Assembly (NCBI RefSeq): GCF_003202235.1
Contig: NZ_MASU01000013.1
Location: 124,001-188,000 of the forward strand
Direction of reading: 5' to 3'
DNA length: 64,000 nt
Source of the DNA: Prauserella flavalba
GTDB taxonomy: Bacteria > Actinomycetota > Actinomycetes > Mycobacteriales > Pseudonocardiaceae
Below, piece by piece: positions 7,978 to 16,752 of the stretch. A program made the translations under genes and the position numbers. Every line of letters starts with the position of its first letter. Position 1 is the first letter of the stretch. The notes below the pieces were generated by a model. It made no database searches. It was given only the letters and a program-made list of their open reading frames with translations, and had not been told where the DNA came from.

Positions 7978-8404
7978 TGAAGCCTCCTCAGTGTCTGGTC
8001 GTGGCACGCAGTGGCGCCCTGACGGTGTGGCGAAGATGCCCGTTCGCCGGAGAAAGCCGCGCGATCCGGGAAAGACGTGGTAGCCGGCCAAGCCGGTGCC
8101 TGCGGGGGTCGGGTGGCTCGCGAGGAGCACCGTCCGCGCTCGACAGGTGCGCACGACGGGAAGGCGTGGCAGGTGGTCCAGCGCGGGAAACCGGCCCGTG
8201 CGCCGGAGAAGAAATGTGACGACACCGCGGTCGGCAGCGGCCACCGGGAGGAACCCGGCGGGGCGGACGCGGTTCGGCGTCCGGTCGGGAGTGGTGCGTC
8301 GGCCACGGAACTCGCCGCGGGAAAGATCAGCCGCACCAGGAACTCTGACCGGGGGTGGAGCTCGCCGCCGGGTAGGCCCGGCGGCGAGCCCTCGGGTGAT
8401 GTGC
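7978..8404. other. Gene-free stretch of 427 bases
   Basis: Apart from the cspA terminator hairpin at 8360-8389 and presumably the promoter of the 78-residue gene, nothing is recognised. The segment GCCGGAGAA occurs twice (near 8045 and 8203), which may be chance. Open frames here lack ribosome sites and are Arg/Gly/Ser-rich in the manner of GC-rich noncoding sequence. Confidence 0.4.
8360..8389 (-). terminator. Terminator of cspA
   Basis: Perfect 13-bp stem, GCTCGCCGCCGGG and CCCGGCGGCGAGC, around a four-base loop TAGG. It starts 15 bases beyond the cspA stop on the minus strand. There is no U tract, as is usual for actinobacterial hairpin terminators. Confidence 0.75.
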
Positions 8405-8608
8405 TCAGAGAGCGCGAACCCCGGTGGCCTGCGGGCCCTTGGCGCCCTGGCCGACCTCGAAGGCCACGCGCTGGCCTTCCTGCAGCTCACGGAAGCCGCG
8501 GCCGTCGATCTCGGAGTAGTGCACGAAGACGTCAGCGCCTCCGCCGTCGACCGCGATGAAGCCGAAGCCCTTCTCGCCGTTGAACCACTTCACGGTTCCC
8601 TCTGCCAT
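8405..8608 (-). CDS. cspA: Cold-shock protein, CspA family
   Basis: 67 residues, exactly the family length. Single OB-fold with RNA-binding motifs RNP1 (KGFGFIAV) and RNP2 (VFVHYS) after the canonical start [14 protein letters not shown]. Binds single-stranded RNA/DNA and acts as an RNA chaperone. The ATG at 8608 is preceded by AAGGGGA at good spacing. A long 5' leader (more than 100 bases to the nearest likely promoter) is possible, a known site of thermal regulation in this family. A strong hairpin terminator follows. Confidence 0.95.
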   Translation of the reverse strand: MAEGTVKWFNGEKGFGFIAVDGGGADVFVHYSEIDGRGFRELQEGQRVAFEVGQGAKGPQATGVRAL

Positions 8609-8972
8609 GATGTCCCCTTCCAGGAGCTGGTGTACCGGCGCTCGCACCGTGCGAGGCCGGGGAGTCGCAGGTGGTGGCCGGCCACCGCTCCAGCTCATGG
8701 CAAGACACGCGACACGCCCGCACCGAAATTCCGCGGAGCGTGGAGGAACACGAACAACGCAAAACTTGCGACTAGTGAGTCAACACCGAACCCGGCCGAA
8801 ATGTTCCGGACCGGCATCGACGTCGCTGGCAACAGTACGCTATCCGGGATCGCTCCGGTAGCCGCCCCGCATCGGGACGGAGACGGGCGCGCTCCCAGGC
8901 CGTAGGCTGGGGTGAACCGCGGTCCGGTATCGCCGTCCGGCGCGCACGACGACCGAGGGGAGACGAGTTCGG
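8609..8972. other. Divergent intergenic region, 364 bases
   Basis: Holds the leader and promoter of cspA (minus strand) and the promoter of the DUF6292 gene (plus strand). A minus-strand TTGACT at 8778-8783 is a possible -35 for cspA, but no good -10 follows at standard spacing. The base composition around 8730-8790 is less GC-rich than the surroundings, as expected for promoters. No gene is supported. Confidence 0.4.
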
Positions 8973-9593
8973 ATGAACCAGCCGAGGTCGGGTCGGCCAC
9001 AGGCACACGGTGAGTTCGAGCGGGCCAGGGCCGCGGCGGTCCATGCGGACACCGCGTCGCAGGTCCAGGCGGCGCTCACCGTGGCGGGGCACGCCGTGGA
9101 CGCCGAGGACTGCCGGGAGCTGCTCGCCATGCTGGGCCTGAGCGGCACCGACGGGGCCCGCACGCGCAGAGCGTCCGATACCCAGTCCGTCGCCGACGGC
9201 GTGAGCGCGTTCGCGGACGAGCTCTCCGGTTACCTTTCGGCGGTGGCGGGTGCGCTCGGTGTTCCGGCGGACGGTGTCATCTTCGAGGTCAGCGACACGG
9301 CGACCGCCTACGTCGCGCTCACGCGGCGGAGCGCGCGGTGGCCGGGCCAGGACCTGATGCTGCTCTGGAGCGAGCTGCGCGGGTGGAGCCTCTCCGTCGA
9401 GACCCGGCCTGCCGAGCCCAGTGTCGTGCTGGCCGGGCTCGGTGGGGACCTGGTTCCGGCCCCGCGCGTGGTGGCGGCCTTCGTCGGCGACGTGCTGGCC
9501 GGGCGGCGCGCTGAGCCTGTGCGGCCCGTCGTGCCGATGCCGAGGAACCGGGCCGAGCTGGCCGCCCGCATGCGCGAGTACGTCGCTTCCTAG
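8973..9593 (+). CDS. DUF6292 family protein
   Basis: 206 residues. Residues about 80-175 form a compact domain ending in RWPGQDLMLLWSELRGWSL and VETRP, characteristic of the DUF6292 proteins frequent in Pseudonocardiaceae. The N-terminal 60 residues are helical and variable. Function unknown. AGGGGAG precedes the ATG at a suitable distance. The gene is tail to tail with the PaiB-like gene, their stops overlapping by four bases. Confidence 0.65.
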   Translation: MNQPRSGRPQAHGEFERARAAAVHADTASQVQAALTVAGHAVDAEDCRELLAMLGLSGTDGARTRRASDTQSVADGVSAFADELSGYLSAVAGALGVPADGVIFEVSDTATAYVALTRRSARWPGQDLMLLWSELRGWSLSVETRPAEPSVVLAGLGGDLVPAPRVVAAFVGDVLAGRRAEPVRPVVPMPRNRAELAARMREYVAS

Positions 9594-10219
9594 CCGTGGC
9601 GCCGCATCAGCTTCGCCAGTGCCGGGCCGCTCGCGGCCGTTCGTGTGACGTCTGCGCGAACGCGTTCCCGCACGGCGGCGGGCATGTCCTGGCTCAGCTT
9701 GAACACGCTGCGCGCCGTCCTCACCCGTACCCTGAACGCCACGACGTGTTCGACGAGCGAGGCGAACTTCTCGCGTGACGAAGCCATGTCCCAGGCCGGG
9801 TCCCGCTGCGACTCCAGTGCCAGCACCGTCTGCTCCACCACGTCGAGCGTCCCGGCGGTGTCCTGGACGAGCTCCGCGGTGCCGGTGAGGTGCACGGCCG
9901 CGTAGTTCCACGTCGGTACCGCCGGGGTGTAGCCGTAGGCGCTCGGGGAGACGTAGCCGTCCGGGCCCGAGAACACGAGGAGCACCTCCCGCCCCGCCAG
10001 GTCGCGCCACTGCGGGTTGGCCCTCGCCAGGTGGCCGAGCAGTGTCACGCCCTCCCACGCCGCGGGCGGTTCCTGTCGCTGCGGAAAGATCACCGGCAGG
10101 TGGGTGGCGGCCGGTGCGCCCGCACCGGCCGCGCTCACCACCAGCGCGAAGGGGTTGTGCCGCACCAGCTCGATCTCGTCCGCTGTGGACGGTGCGGAGT
10201 ACCGCGCGAACTCGTGCAT
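9590..10219 (-). CDS. PaiB-like FMN-binding protein
   Basis: 209 residues. Matches the PaiB/FMN-binding split-barrel family (often annotated as FMN-binding negative transcriptional regulator): HNPFALVVSA, THLPVIFP, LLGHLARANPQW, VLLVFSGPDGYVSPSAY and VPTWNYAAVHLTG are all family motifs. In Bacillus the pai locus is linked to polyamine acetylation, which is suggestive here because the upstream gene is an amine oxidase. The ATG at 10219 follows the amine oxidase stop by one base and has GGAG inside the end of that gene, so the two are surely one operon. Whether it acts as a regulator or a flavoenzyme is open. Confidence 0.8.
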   Translation of the reverse strand: MHEFARYSAPSTADEIELVRHNPFALVVSAAGAGAPAATHLPVIFPQRQEPPAAWEGVTLLGHLARANPQWRDLAGREVLLVFSGPDGYVSPSAYGYTPAVPTWNYAAVHLTGTAELVQDTAGTLDVVEQTVLALESQRDPAWDMASSREKFASLVEHVVAFRVRVRTARSVFKLSQDMPAAVRERVRADVTRTAASGPALAKLMRRHG

Positions 10220-10220
10220 C

Positions 10221-12149
10221 TCACGCTCCGTCGCCGTGGCAGTGACTCCCGCAATGGGAGCCACCCGGTGCGGGCACGTCGAGCGTGGGGTTGCGGTCGA
10301 AGAACCCCGCGGGCTTGAGTGTGAAGCCGCAGCGGTCCACCGGCATCACCGGCCAGTCCTCCAGCCGCGGGAAGTGGGTGAGGCCGAAGGTGTGCCACAC
10401 CACCAGGTCGGCGCCGTCGAGGTCGCGGTCGGCCTTCGTGTACTCGGGCAGGCCGAGGCCGGCCGGGCTCTGGTTCACCAGGTCGCCTGCGGGGAAGCGC
10501 TCGTCCTCGTCGTAGCGGGTGACCCACAGGTGCTTGGTCGCGAACGTCGCGCGCCCGTGGATCGCCGACTCCTCGTCGGCCAGCAGCGTCGGCAGGCCCT
10601 GAGGGGTGAGCACGTAGCCGGTCTCCTCGCCGAGGCGGTTGCGGCGCCTCGGGTTCACGATGTGCCACACGCGCCCGCGTTCCGGCGCCGCCACCCGCTG
10701 CGCCTCGCGTTCGCTGGTGAGCCTGCGCGCGGAGCGCGTGAACGCGTTGCCGAACGGGTTGCCCTCGCCCATCGGCACCCGCGCGACCTCCACCTCCTCG
10801 ACGGCGTTGACGTCGCCGTCGACGGACATGTCGAGCCGCACGTTGAACAGGTGCTGGTGGTACGGCGCCGCGAGGCCGGGCGCGACCTGCGAGGCGTACG
10901 GCGCGATCCGCTCGTCGTAGTGGGCGGTGAACACGATGCCGGTGGCCTTGCACTCCAGCTCGATCGTGCCGTCGACGTAGAGGTACCAGTAGAAGCCGTA
11001 GTCGTAGTTGCCGACGGTGACGAAGAACGACACCACGAGCCTGCGCTGCCGGCGGGTCTGCCTGCTGCCGTTGGCCGGGTCGGTGTGCTTCCACAGCACG
11101 CCGGCGTCCTCCTCGTGGATGCAGATCGCGTTGGTGATCGTCGTGGGCTCGCCGCTGCCGTCGGCCACGACGGCGTCGACGTAGGTGATGTCGCCGAGGC
11201 AGTCGCAGCCGAGCTCCAGCGAGTTGGCGAGCCTGCCGAGCTGGTACTCGCCGGTGTCGAAGTAGTTCTGCCAGAAGCGGATCGGGCCGGGATCGGCGTA
11301 GGGCACCACCATCTCGGCCACCGAGGCGCGGTAGACGATGGGCCGCAGCTCGCCGCCGTCGGTGAAGCCGAGCTGGTGCAGCACGAGGCCCTCTCGCATG
11401 TCGTAGCCGAGCCGGACCTGCCAGTTCTCCCAGCGCAGCACGCCGTCCTCCAGCGTGAAGCTCGGGCCTTCCGGCTGGGTGATCTCGATGGGCCGCTGGG
11501 TGGTCCTCGGCGGTCCGGACACGGCGGGGTCGTCGTAGTCGCCGGACTCCTGCGGGATCGGCACCGCCCCGGTGTCGACGATCTCCATCACCTCGCGCGC
11601 GATGAGGTCGACGTAGGCGACGAGCCCGTCCACGGGGTGTGCCCAGACCATTGTGGATGGATCGGGCCGCCAGTGGGCGAGCACCCGCACGAGCCGTCGC
11701 CCGCCGTCCGCAATGGACTCGAAGCGGCCGGCCGAGAGCGCGGCGAGGTACACGTGCGCGGGATCCTCGATGCCGCGCTTGCGCAGCGCGGCGCGCCAGC
11801 CCTCGTCGGCGGCCATGATCTCGCGGACCACGTCGTGTTCCTCGGCGAGCACCGGAAGCTGGCCGTGTTCACCGCTGACGGGTGTGCGGATGCGCACGGT
11901 GCGGTCGGTCAGGCACACCCGTACGTCCTCGGCCGCACCGTCGGCGACATCCAGCAGTAACACCCTGGCAACACGCTCGGCTCCGGTGCCGTCCTTTTCG
12001 TACCGGGCGACGGCGGACTTCGCGGGCTCGGCGAGGCCGACATAGGAGAACCGCGTCGTCTCCCGCAGCACGTCGCCTGCTTCGAGGATCTTGCGCACGT
12101 CCGTGATCTCGTCCGCGGTCAGCGGCGCGAGCGGGTGTGGTTCCGTCAC
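10221..12149 (-). CDS. Copper-containing primary amine oxidase (phenylethylamine/tyramine type)
   Basis: 642 residues. Topaquinone precursor Tyr382 in VGNYDYGFYW, catalytic base Asp298 in YFDTGEYQLG, copper ligands His431 and His433 in HQHLF and His592 in GLTHFPR. These positions coincide exactly with the numbering known for Arthrobacter globiformis phenylethylamine oxidase, which supports both the family and the GTG start at 12149 (AGGAGA precedes it). It oxidises primary amines to aldehydes with release of ammonia and hydrogen peroxide. No signal peptide, so it is cytoplasmic. It heads an operon with the PaiB-like gene and is divergent from a peptide-type importer operon; a 20-bp palindrome lies between its start codon and its promoter. 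Confidence 0.95.
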   Translation of the reverse strand: MTEPHPLAPLTADEITDVRKILEAGDVLRETTRFSYVGLAEPAKSAVARYEKDGTGAERVARVLLLDVADGAAEDVRVCLTDRTVRIRTPVSGEHGQLPVLAEEHDVVREIMAADEGWRAALRKRGIEDPAHVYLAALSAGRFESIADGGRRLVRVLAHWRPDPSTMVWAHPVDGLVAYVDLIAREVMEIVDTGAVPIPQESGDYDDPAVSGPPRTTQRPIEITQPEGPSFTLEDGVLRWENWQVRLGYDMREGLVLHQLGFTDGGELRPIVYRASVAEMVVPYADPGPIRFWQNYFDTGEYQLGRLANSLELGCDCLGDITYVDAVVADGSGEPTTITNAICIHEEDAGVLWKHTDPANGSRQTRRQRRLVVSFFVTVGNYDYGFYWYLYVDGTIELECKATGIVFTAHYDERIAPYASQVAPGLAAPYHQHLFNVRLDMSVDGDVNAVEEVEVARVPMGEGNPFGNAFTRSARRLTSEREAQRVAAPERGRVWHIVNPRRRNRLGEETGYVLTPQGLPTLLADEESAIHGRATFATKHLWVTRYDEDERFPAGDLVNQSPAGLGLPEYTKADRDLDGADLVVWHTFGLTHFPRLEDWPVMPVDRCGFTLKPAGFFDRNPTLDVPAPGGSHCGSHCHGDGA

Positions 12150-12174
12150 GTGACTCTCCTGGGATCTCAATCGA

Positions 12175-12194
12175 ATGCCGGAACGTTCCGGCAT
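12175..12194. promoter_or_regulatory. Operator 1 (LacI-type palindrome), amine oxidase side
   Basis: Perfect 20-bp palindrome ATGCCGGAACGTTCCGGCAT with a central CG, the step into which LacI-family hinge helices insert. It lies just downstream of the predicted start point of the amine oxidase promoter and 26 bases before the GTG, a classic roadblock position. A second copy is at 12288-12307. The LacI-type gene at 19559-20557 is the obvious candidate repressor. Confidence 0.8.
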
Positions 12195-12203
12195 CGGATC
12201 GGA

Positions 12204-12232
12204 AGGCTAGCCGCCACAGCCTCGCCGGTCAA
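12204..12232 (-). promoter_or_regulatory. Promoter of the amine oxidase operon
   Basis: On the minus strand, TTGACC (12227-12232) and TAGCCT (12204-12209) are separated by exactly 17 bases. Transcription would start near 12197, immediately before operator 1. Confidence 0.6.
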
Positions 12233-12249
12233 TGATCGGTAAACAGGGG

Positions 12250-12279
12250 TTGACGGGGAAGGGGCTGCCACCGTTTAAT
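12250..12279 (+). promoter_or_regulatory. Promoter of the importer/hydrolase operon
   Basis: TTGACG (12250-12255) and TTTAAT (12274-12279) with an 18-base spacer. Transcription would start near 12286, immediately before operator 2. The geometry mirrors the divergent promoter. Confidence 0.65.
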
Positions 12280-12287
12280 CTCTGCCC

Positions 12288-12307
12288 ATGTCGGAACGTT
12301 CCGGCAT
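12288..12307. promoter_or_regulatory. Operator 2 (LacI-type palindrome), importer side
   Basis: ATGTCGGAACGTTCCGGCAT, identical to operator 1 except for one base in the left arm. It lies 59 bases before the start of the binding-protein gene. The two operator centres are 113 bp apart, so a tetrameric repressor could also loop them. Confidence 0.8.
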
Positions 12308-12365
12308 CACCAGGGCGGCACTGTACCGCGATCACGCCACGTCACCGCCGGAAAGCAGAGGTCCA

Positions 12366-13973
12366 ATGCGGATCCCCAGAATCTTGTGCGCCGTCGCGGC
12401 GACCGCCGTGCTCTCGAGCTGTTCCGCGGCGCCCGTCAGCGACAACGCCCCGACGTCCGAGGTGCCCGGTTACCTCGCGGTCGCCGACGAGGCCGTCACC
12501 TCGGGCGGCACGCTCGACCTGCAGATGACCGTCGACAACGGCGCCGCGACCGGGCTGGACCCGCAGCTCGCCGACGTCGCGACGTCGTGGCAGCTGATGT
12601 CGCTCGTCTACGAGACGCTCGTGACGGTCGGCCCCGACTTCTCCATCGAGCCCGGGCTCGCGGAGAGCTGGGACAACCCGAGCCCCACCGAGTACGTCTT
12701 CCACCTGCGGAAGGGCGTCACGTTCTCGAACGGCAGGGCGATGACCGCCGACGACGTCGTGGGCAGCTTCGAGCGCCTGCTCGCGGGCCAGGGCGTGTGG
12801 AAGACCCAGATCGGCCCCGTCGAGAAGGTGTCCAAAGTCGACGACCGCACCGTCTCGGTGACACTGTCCAGCCCGTACCAGCCGTTCCTCGCCTCGCTCG
12901 CGAACGTCCCCGCCGCCGTGCTGCCGATCAAGGAGATCGAGGACGGCTCCGTGGACATCACCAGGGAGATGCTCGGCACCGGGCCGTTCGTGGTGAAGTC
13001 CCACCGGCAGGACGTCTCGTGGCAGTTCACGCGCCGCGACGGCTACTGGGCGCAGGGCAAGCCGTCGGCCGACACCGTCAACATCGCCATCGCGGGGCAG
13101 GAGCAGGCCAGGATGGCCGCGCTCCAGAACGGCAGCGCCGACCTGGTGATGCTCGGCAACGTCGACGCGCCGGAACTGCTGAACGGCGTCCGAGGCACGG
13201 CCGTGGGCACCCAGGCCACCACCGACTTCTACTACCTGATGCTCAACAGCAACGCGCCGGGCGGGAAGTTCGACGACCCGCGCGTGCGGCAGGCGATCAA
13301 CATCGCGATGGACCGCAGGGCGATCGCCGACTCCGCGCTCGGCGGCCTCGGCAAGCCCACGGGCGTCACCCCGGCCGGGCTGCCCGGCTCGTGCGACCCC
13401 GCGCAGGTGCCCTCCGCGAAGGCCGGCCTCGACCGCGCGCGGCAGTTGCTCAGGGAGGCCGGGGCCGAGAACCTGACCTTCGAGCTCGCGGCCTACTCCA
13501 CCGCACCCGCGCCGGCGGTCGCGCAGGTGATCCAGCAGAACCTGCAGCGCATCGGCATCACGGTGAACATCGAGCAGCTCGACGAGGGCAGCTGGTCGGG
13601 CAAGGTCTACGGCGAGGTGCCCGCGACGTTCGACGCCGCGCTCTCGTGGTTCGCCGGGTACGCCGACGCCGCGATGGTCGGCAAGTGGTGGAACCCCGAG
13701 CAGGCCGGGTTCAACGTCGGCTTCATGGAGCCGAACGCGGAGCTGAACACCGCGATCGACAAGGCCATCGCCACACCGGCCGGGCCGGAACGCGACACCG
13801 CGCTGCAGCAGCTGTGCGACGCCGTCGACACGGACGCGCAGATGATCCCGCTGGTGACCAGGCCCGCGCTCATCGGCTACCGGTCCGACGCGCTGAGCCC
13901 CACGCTGTACGCCACCGAGGGCTACGGCAACGTCTTGCGTGGCATCGCCGACTTCCGGCTGCTCACCAAGTAG
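12366..13973 (+). CDS. Peptide/nickel-type ABC importer, substrate-binding lipoprotein
   Basis: 535 residues, SBP family 5 (DppA/OppA-like). The N-terminus MRIPRILCAVAATAVLSSCS is a lipoprotein signal with lipobox LSSC, so the protein is anchored outside the membrane. FHLRKGVTFSNGRAMTADDV and the later MLNSNAPGGKFDDPRVRQA are family motifs. The ATG at 12366 is chosen because it opens the signal peptide; the longer frame from 12288 would begin inside operator 2. It binds peptides or amide compounds for import. First gene of a seven-gene run (12366-19593) with overlapping or short-spaced genes. Confidence 0.9.
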   Translation: MRIPRILCAVAATAVLSSCSAAPVSDNAPTSEVPGYLAVADEAVTSGGTLDLQMTVDNGAATGLDPQLADVATSWQLMSLVYETLVTVGPDFSIEPGLAESWDNPSPTEYVFHLRKGVTFSNGRAMTADDVVGSFERLLAGQGVWKTQIGPVEKVSKVDDRTVSVTLSSPYQPFLASLANVPAAVLPIKEIEDGSVDITREMLGTGPFVVKSHRQDVSWQFTRRDGYWAQGKPSADTVNIAIAGQEQARMAALQNGSADLVMLGNVDAPELLNGVRGTAVGTQATTDFYYLMLNSNAPGGKFDDPRVRQAINIAMDRRAIADSALGGLGKPTGVTPAGLPGSCDPAQVPSAKAGLDRARQLLREAGAENLTFELAAYSTAPAPAVAQVIQQNLQRIGITVNIEQLDEGSWSGKVYGEVPATFDAALSWFAGYADAAMVGKWWNPEQAGFNVGFMEPNAELNTAIDKAIATPAGPERDTALQQLCDAVDTDAQMIPLVTRPALIGYRSDALSPTLYATEGYGNVLRGIADFRLLTK

Positions 13974-13991
13974 CGGGGGAGGGCAAGGGCT

Positions 13992-14966
13992 GTGCGACTG
14001 TTCACGTGGTGGCTGCGCCGGGCGCTGAGTGCGGTCGTCACTCTGTTCCTCGTCTCGATCCTGATCTTCGCCGCCTCCCGGCTCATGCCGGGCGGGTTCG
14101 CCGAGGTGGTGCTCGGCCCGTTCGCCACGCCGGAGCAGAAGGCCGAGGTGGCGGCGAAGTACGGGCTCGACGAGAGCATCGTCGTCCAGTACTGGCTGTG
14201 GCTCACCACGGCGCTGACCGGTGACTTCGGGATCTCGATGATCAGCGGGGAGCCCGTCACGACCGAGTTCGGGCTGCGGCTGCCGGTGACCGCGCAGCTG
14301 ACCCTCTTCGGTGTCGTCGCGGCGATCCTGATCGGCGTTCCGCTCGGCGTCTTGACCGCGGTGCGCGCGGGCGGGCGCCGCGGCGGGGCCGCGCTGGGCA
14401 GGCTGGCGAGCGGGCTCGGGGTGAGCGTGCCCGAGTTCGTGCTCGGCAGCATCGTGGTGTTCCTGTTCTCGCGTTACGCGCTGGGGCTCACCGTCGGCGG
14501 CTACGTGCCGTTCGGCGAGGACCCCGGCGGAAACCTCCGGTCGATGCTGCTGCCCGCCGCGGTGCTGTCGGTGTTCGTGGTCGCCGTGACCGCGCGGACC
14601 ACGCGGGACGCGGTGCTGAACGTGCTGGTGGAGCCCTACATCACGGCGGCGATCGCGCGCGGCGAGAGTCCCGGGTCCATCGTCGTGCGGCACGTGCTGC
14701 GCAACGCGTCGATCCCCGTCGTCACGGTGCTCACCACGGTCACCGCCTACCTGCTCGGCGGTGCGGTGATCATCGAGTACCTGTTCAACCTGCCCGGCGT
14801 CGGCACCTACATCGTGCAGGCGGTCGGCAGGCGCGACTACGCGGTGGTGCAGGCGGGCGTGCTGCTGGCGGCCGTGGTGTTCATCGTGATGAACATGCTG
14901 ACCGACGCCGCGGCAGGCGTGCTCGACCCTCGGTTCGGCTCGGCGGCGAAGGGGCGGAAGCGATGA
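13992..14966 (+). CDS. ABC importer permease, DppB type
   Basis: 324 residues starting at GTG 13992 (MRLFTWWLRRALSAVVTLFL). Six membrane helices, with the coupling motif RTTRDAVLNVL...YITAAIARGESP (EAA-type loop) that contacts the ATPase, and the LPGVGTYIVQAV tail motif. Forms the pore with the next gene product. Its end overlaps the next start by four bases (ATGA). Confidence 0.9.
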   Translation: MRLFTWWLRRALSAVVTLFLVSILIFAASRLMPGGFAEVVLGPFATPEQKAEVAAKYGLDESIVVQYWLWLTTALTGDFGISMISGEPVTTEFGLRLPVTAQLTLFGVVAAILIGVPLGVLTAVRAGGRRGGAALGRLASGLGVSVPEFVLGSIVVFLFSRYALGLTVGGYVPFGEDPGGNLRSMLLPAAVLSVFVVAVTARTTRDAVLNVLVEPYITAAIARGESPGSIVVRHVLRNASIPVVTVLTTVTAYLLGGAVIIEYLFNLPGVGTYIVQAVGRRDYAVVQAGVLLAAVVFIVMNMLTDAAAGVLDPRFGSAAKGRKR

Positions 14967-15793
14967 CCGGGTGGCGCAAGGCCGACTGGCTGACCCGCTC
15001 GGGCCTGGTGTGCCTGGCCGTGCTGGTGCTCGTCACGGTCGTGGGCACGGTGTTCGGCATCGGCGGGGACCCCGACGCGATGGTGGGGCCGCGCCTCGCC
15101 CCGCCGGGCGGTGAGTTCCTGCTCGGGACGGACGAGCTCGGCCGCTCGATGCTGCCGAGGCTGTTCGAGGGCATCGGCACCACGCTGCTGCTGTCGACCG
15201 TCGCCGTACTCGTGACGGCCGTGCTGGCGACGCTGCTCGGCGTGGCGGCCGGGTACTACGGCGGATGGCTCGGCGAGGTGGTGCTGCGCCTGGTGGAGGT
15301 GCTGTACTCGTTCCCGACGATCGTGCTGGCGATCCTCGTCGCCGCCGTGGTCGGGCCGGGGCAGACCGCCACGATGTGCAGCATCGTCCTCATCACCATC
15401 CCGCTGATGACACGGGTCGTGCGCGCGGCGGCGGTGACGGTGTCGGAGCGCGACTACGTGACCTCCGCCGTGATCAGCGGCGCGGGCTGGCCGCGCATCC
15501 TCGTGCGGCACCTGCTGCCCAACCTCTCCGGCACCATCGCCGTGCAGGGCACCTACGCGCTCTCGGTGGGCATCCTCGTCGAGGGCGGGCTCAGCTTCCT
15601 CGGCTTCGGCGTGCAGCCCCCGCAGTCGTCGCTGGGCGCGCTGATCCAGCAGGGCAGCACGTACCTGCTCACGGCGCCGTGGCTGGTCATCGTTCCCGGG
15701 ATCGTGCTCATCGTGGCGGTCCTGGCCATCAACGTGTTCGGCGACGGTCTGCGCGACGGTCTCGAACCGAGGGAGGCTCGGTCGCTGGTATGA
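14963..15793 (+). CDS. ABC importer permease, DppC type
   Basis: 276 residues. N-terminal DppC features (PDAMVGPRLAPPGGEFLLGTD, the conserved HPFGTDELGRD-like region), then helices and the coupling loop SERDYVTSAVISGAGWPRI, and the GGLSFLGFGVQPP motif. Partner of the preceding permease. Overlaps the following ATPase gene by four bases, so expression is translationally coupled. Confidence 0.9.
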   Translation: MTGWRKADWLTRSGLVCLAVLVLVTVVGTVFGIGGDPDAMVGPRLAPPGGEFLLGTDELGRSMLPRLFEGIGTTLLLSTVAVLVTAVLATLLGVAAGYYGGWLGEVVLRLVEVLYSFPTIVLAILVAAVVGPGQTATMCSIVLITIPLMTRVVRAAAVTVSERDYVTSAVISGAGWPRILVRHLLPNLSGTIAVQGTYALSVGILVEGGLSFLGFGVQPPQSSLGALIQQGSTYLLTAPWLVIVPGIVLIVAVLAINVFGDGLRDGLEPREARSLV

Positions 15794-16752
15794 CACCCCT
15801 TCTGCAGATCGACGACCTCGTCGTCGACTACGCCTCCGGCGGGCGCACGGTGCGCGCGCTCGACGGCGCCGCCCTCACCGTCGAGGCGGGTGAGACCGTC
15901 GGCGTCGTCGGCGAGTCCGGCTCGGGCAAGTCCACGCTCGGCTCGGCGATCGGCGGCCTGCTGCCCGGTGCGGCGAAAGTCGTGAGCGGTGCCGTGCGCG
16001 TGGACGGCGACGATGTGAACTCCCTGCGCCCCACACAGTTGCGGGCGCTGCGGCGGGAACGGCTCGGGTACGTCTTCCAGGAGCCCATCGGCTCGCTCGA
16101 CCCCACCATGCGTGTCGGCAAGCAGGTGGAGCTCGCGCTGCGGGGGCGGGGCACCAAGGCCGACGTGCTGCCCCACCTCGAACGTGTGCGGCTCAGGGAC
16201 CCCGAGCGCGTGGCGAGGTCCTACCCGCACCAGCTCTCCGGCGGCATGGCGCAGCGCGTCGCCATCGCGCTGGCGATGGCGGGCAAGCCGGAGATCCTGA
16301 TCGCCGACGAGCCCACGGCCGCGCTGGACAGCCAGATCCGCGAGGAGGTGCTGGGGGTCATCTTCTCGCTCGCGGCCGAGTCCGGGACCACGATCCTGTG
16401 GCTCAGCCACGACCTGCCCGCAGTGGCGAAGCGCTGCTCCAGGGTCGTGGTGATGTACGGCGGCCGGGTGGTGGAGTCGGGGTCGGCGGGCGAGGTGCTC
16501 GCCGCACCCCGGCACCCCTATACCGCCGCGCTGGTGCGGGCGGTGCCCGGCGAGCTCGCCGAGGGCGAGCGGCTCGTGCCGATCCCCGGCCAGCCGCCCG
16601 TGCTCGACGGCCCCTCGGAGGGCTGCGCGTTCGCGCCGCGCTGCCCGGACGCCGACGACGCCTGCGCCGCGAGCAGGCCACCGCTGGTGTCGGTGGAGCA
16701 GCGCGACGTACTGTGCCATCTGGCGGAGGAAACGGTGGGTGCGGGCCGATGA
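15790..16752 (+). CDS. ABC importer ATPase, DppD/OppD type
   Basis: 320 residues from ATG 15790. Walker A GESGSGKST, signature LSGGMAQRV, Walker B ILIADEPTAALD, and switch His in LWLSHDL. The C-terminal extension has GCAFAPRCPDADDAC and a further Cys, the peptide-transporter domain found in OppD/DppD. Powers uptake together with the next gene product. Overlaps neighbours by four bases on both sides. Confidence 0.9.
   Translation: MTPLLQIDDLVVDYASGGRTVRALDGAALTVEAGETVGVVGESGSGKSTLGSAIGGLLPGAAKVVSGAVRVDGDDVNSLRPTQLRALRRERLGYVFQEPIGSLDPTMRVGKQVELALRGRGTKADVLPHLERVRLRDPERVARSYPHQLSGGMAQRVAIALAMAGKPEILIADEPTAALDSQIREEVLGVIFSLAAESGTTILWLSHDLPAVAKRCSRVVVMYGGRVVESGSAGEVLAAPRHPYTAALVRAVPGELAEGERLVPIPGQPPVLDGPSEGCAFAPRCPDADDACAASRPPLVSVEQRDVLCHLAEETVGAGR

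Noticed and set aside
7741-8490. 249-residue extension of the small minus-strand gene
   Set aside because: The part beyond 7977 has no ribosome site, overlaps cspA and its terminator, and lacks protein-like sequence.
12288-12365. Longer start for the binding-protein gene at 12288
   Set aside because: It would place the start codon inside operator 2 and bury the lipoprotein signal that begins at 12366.
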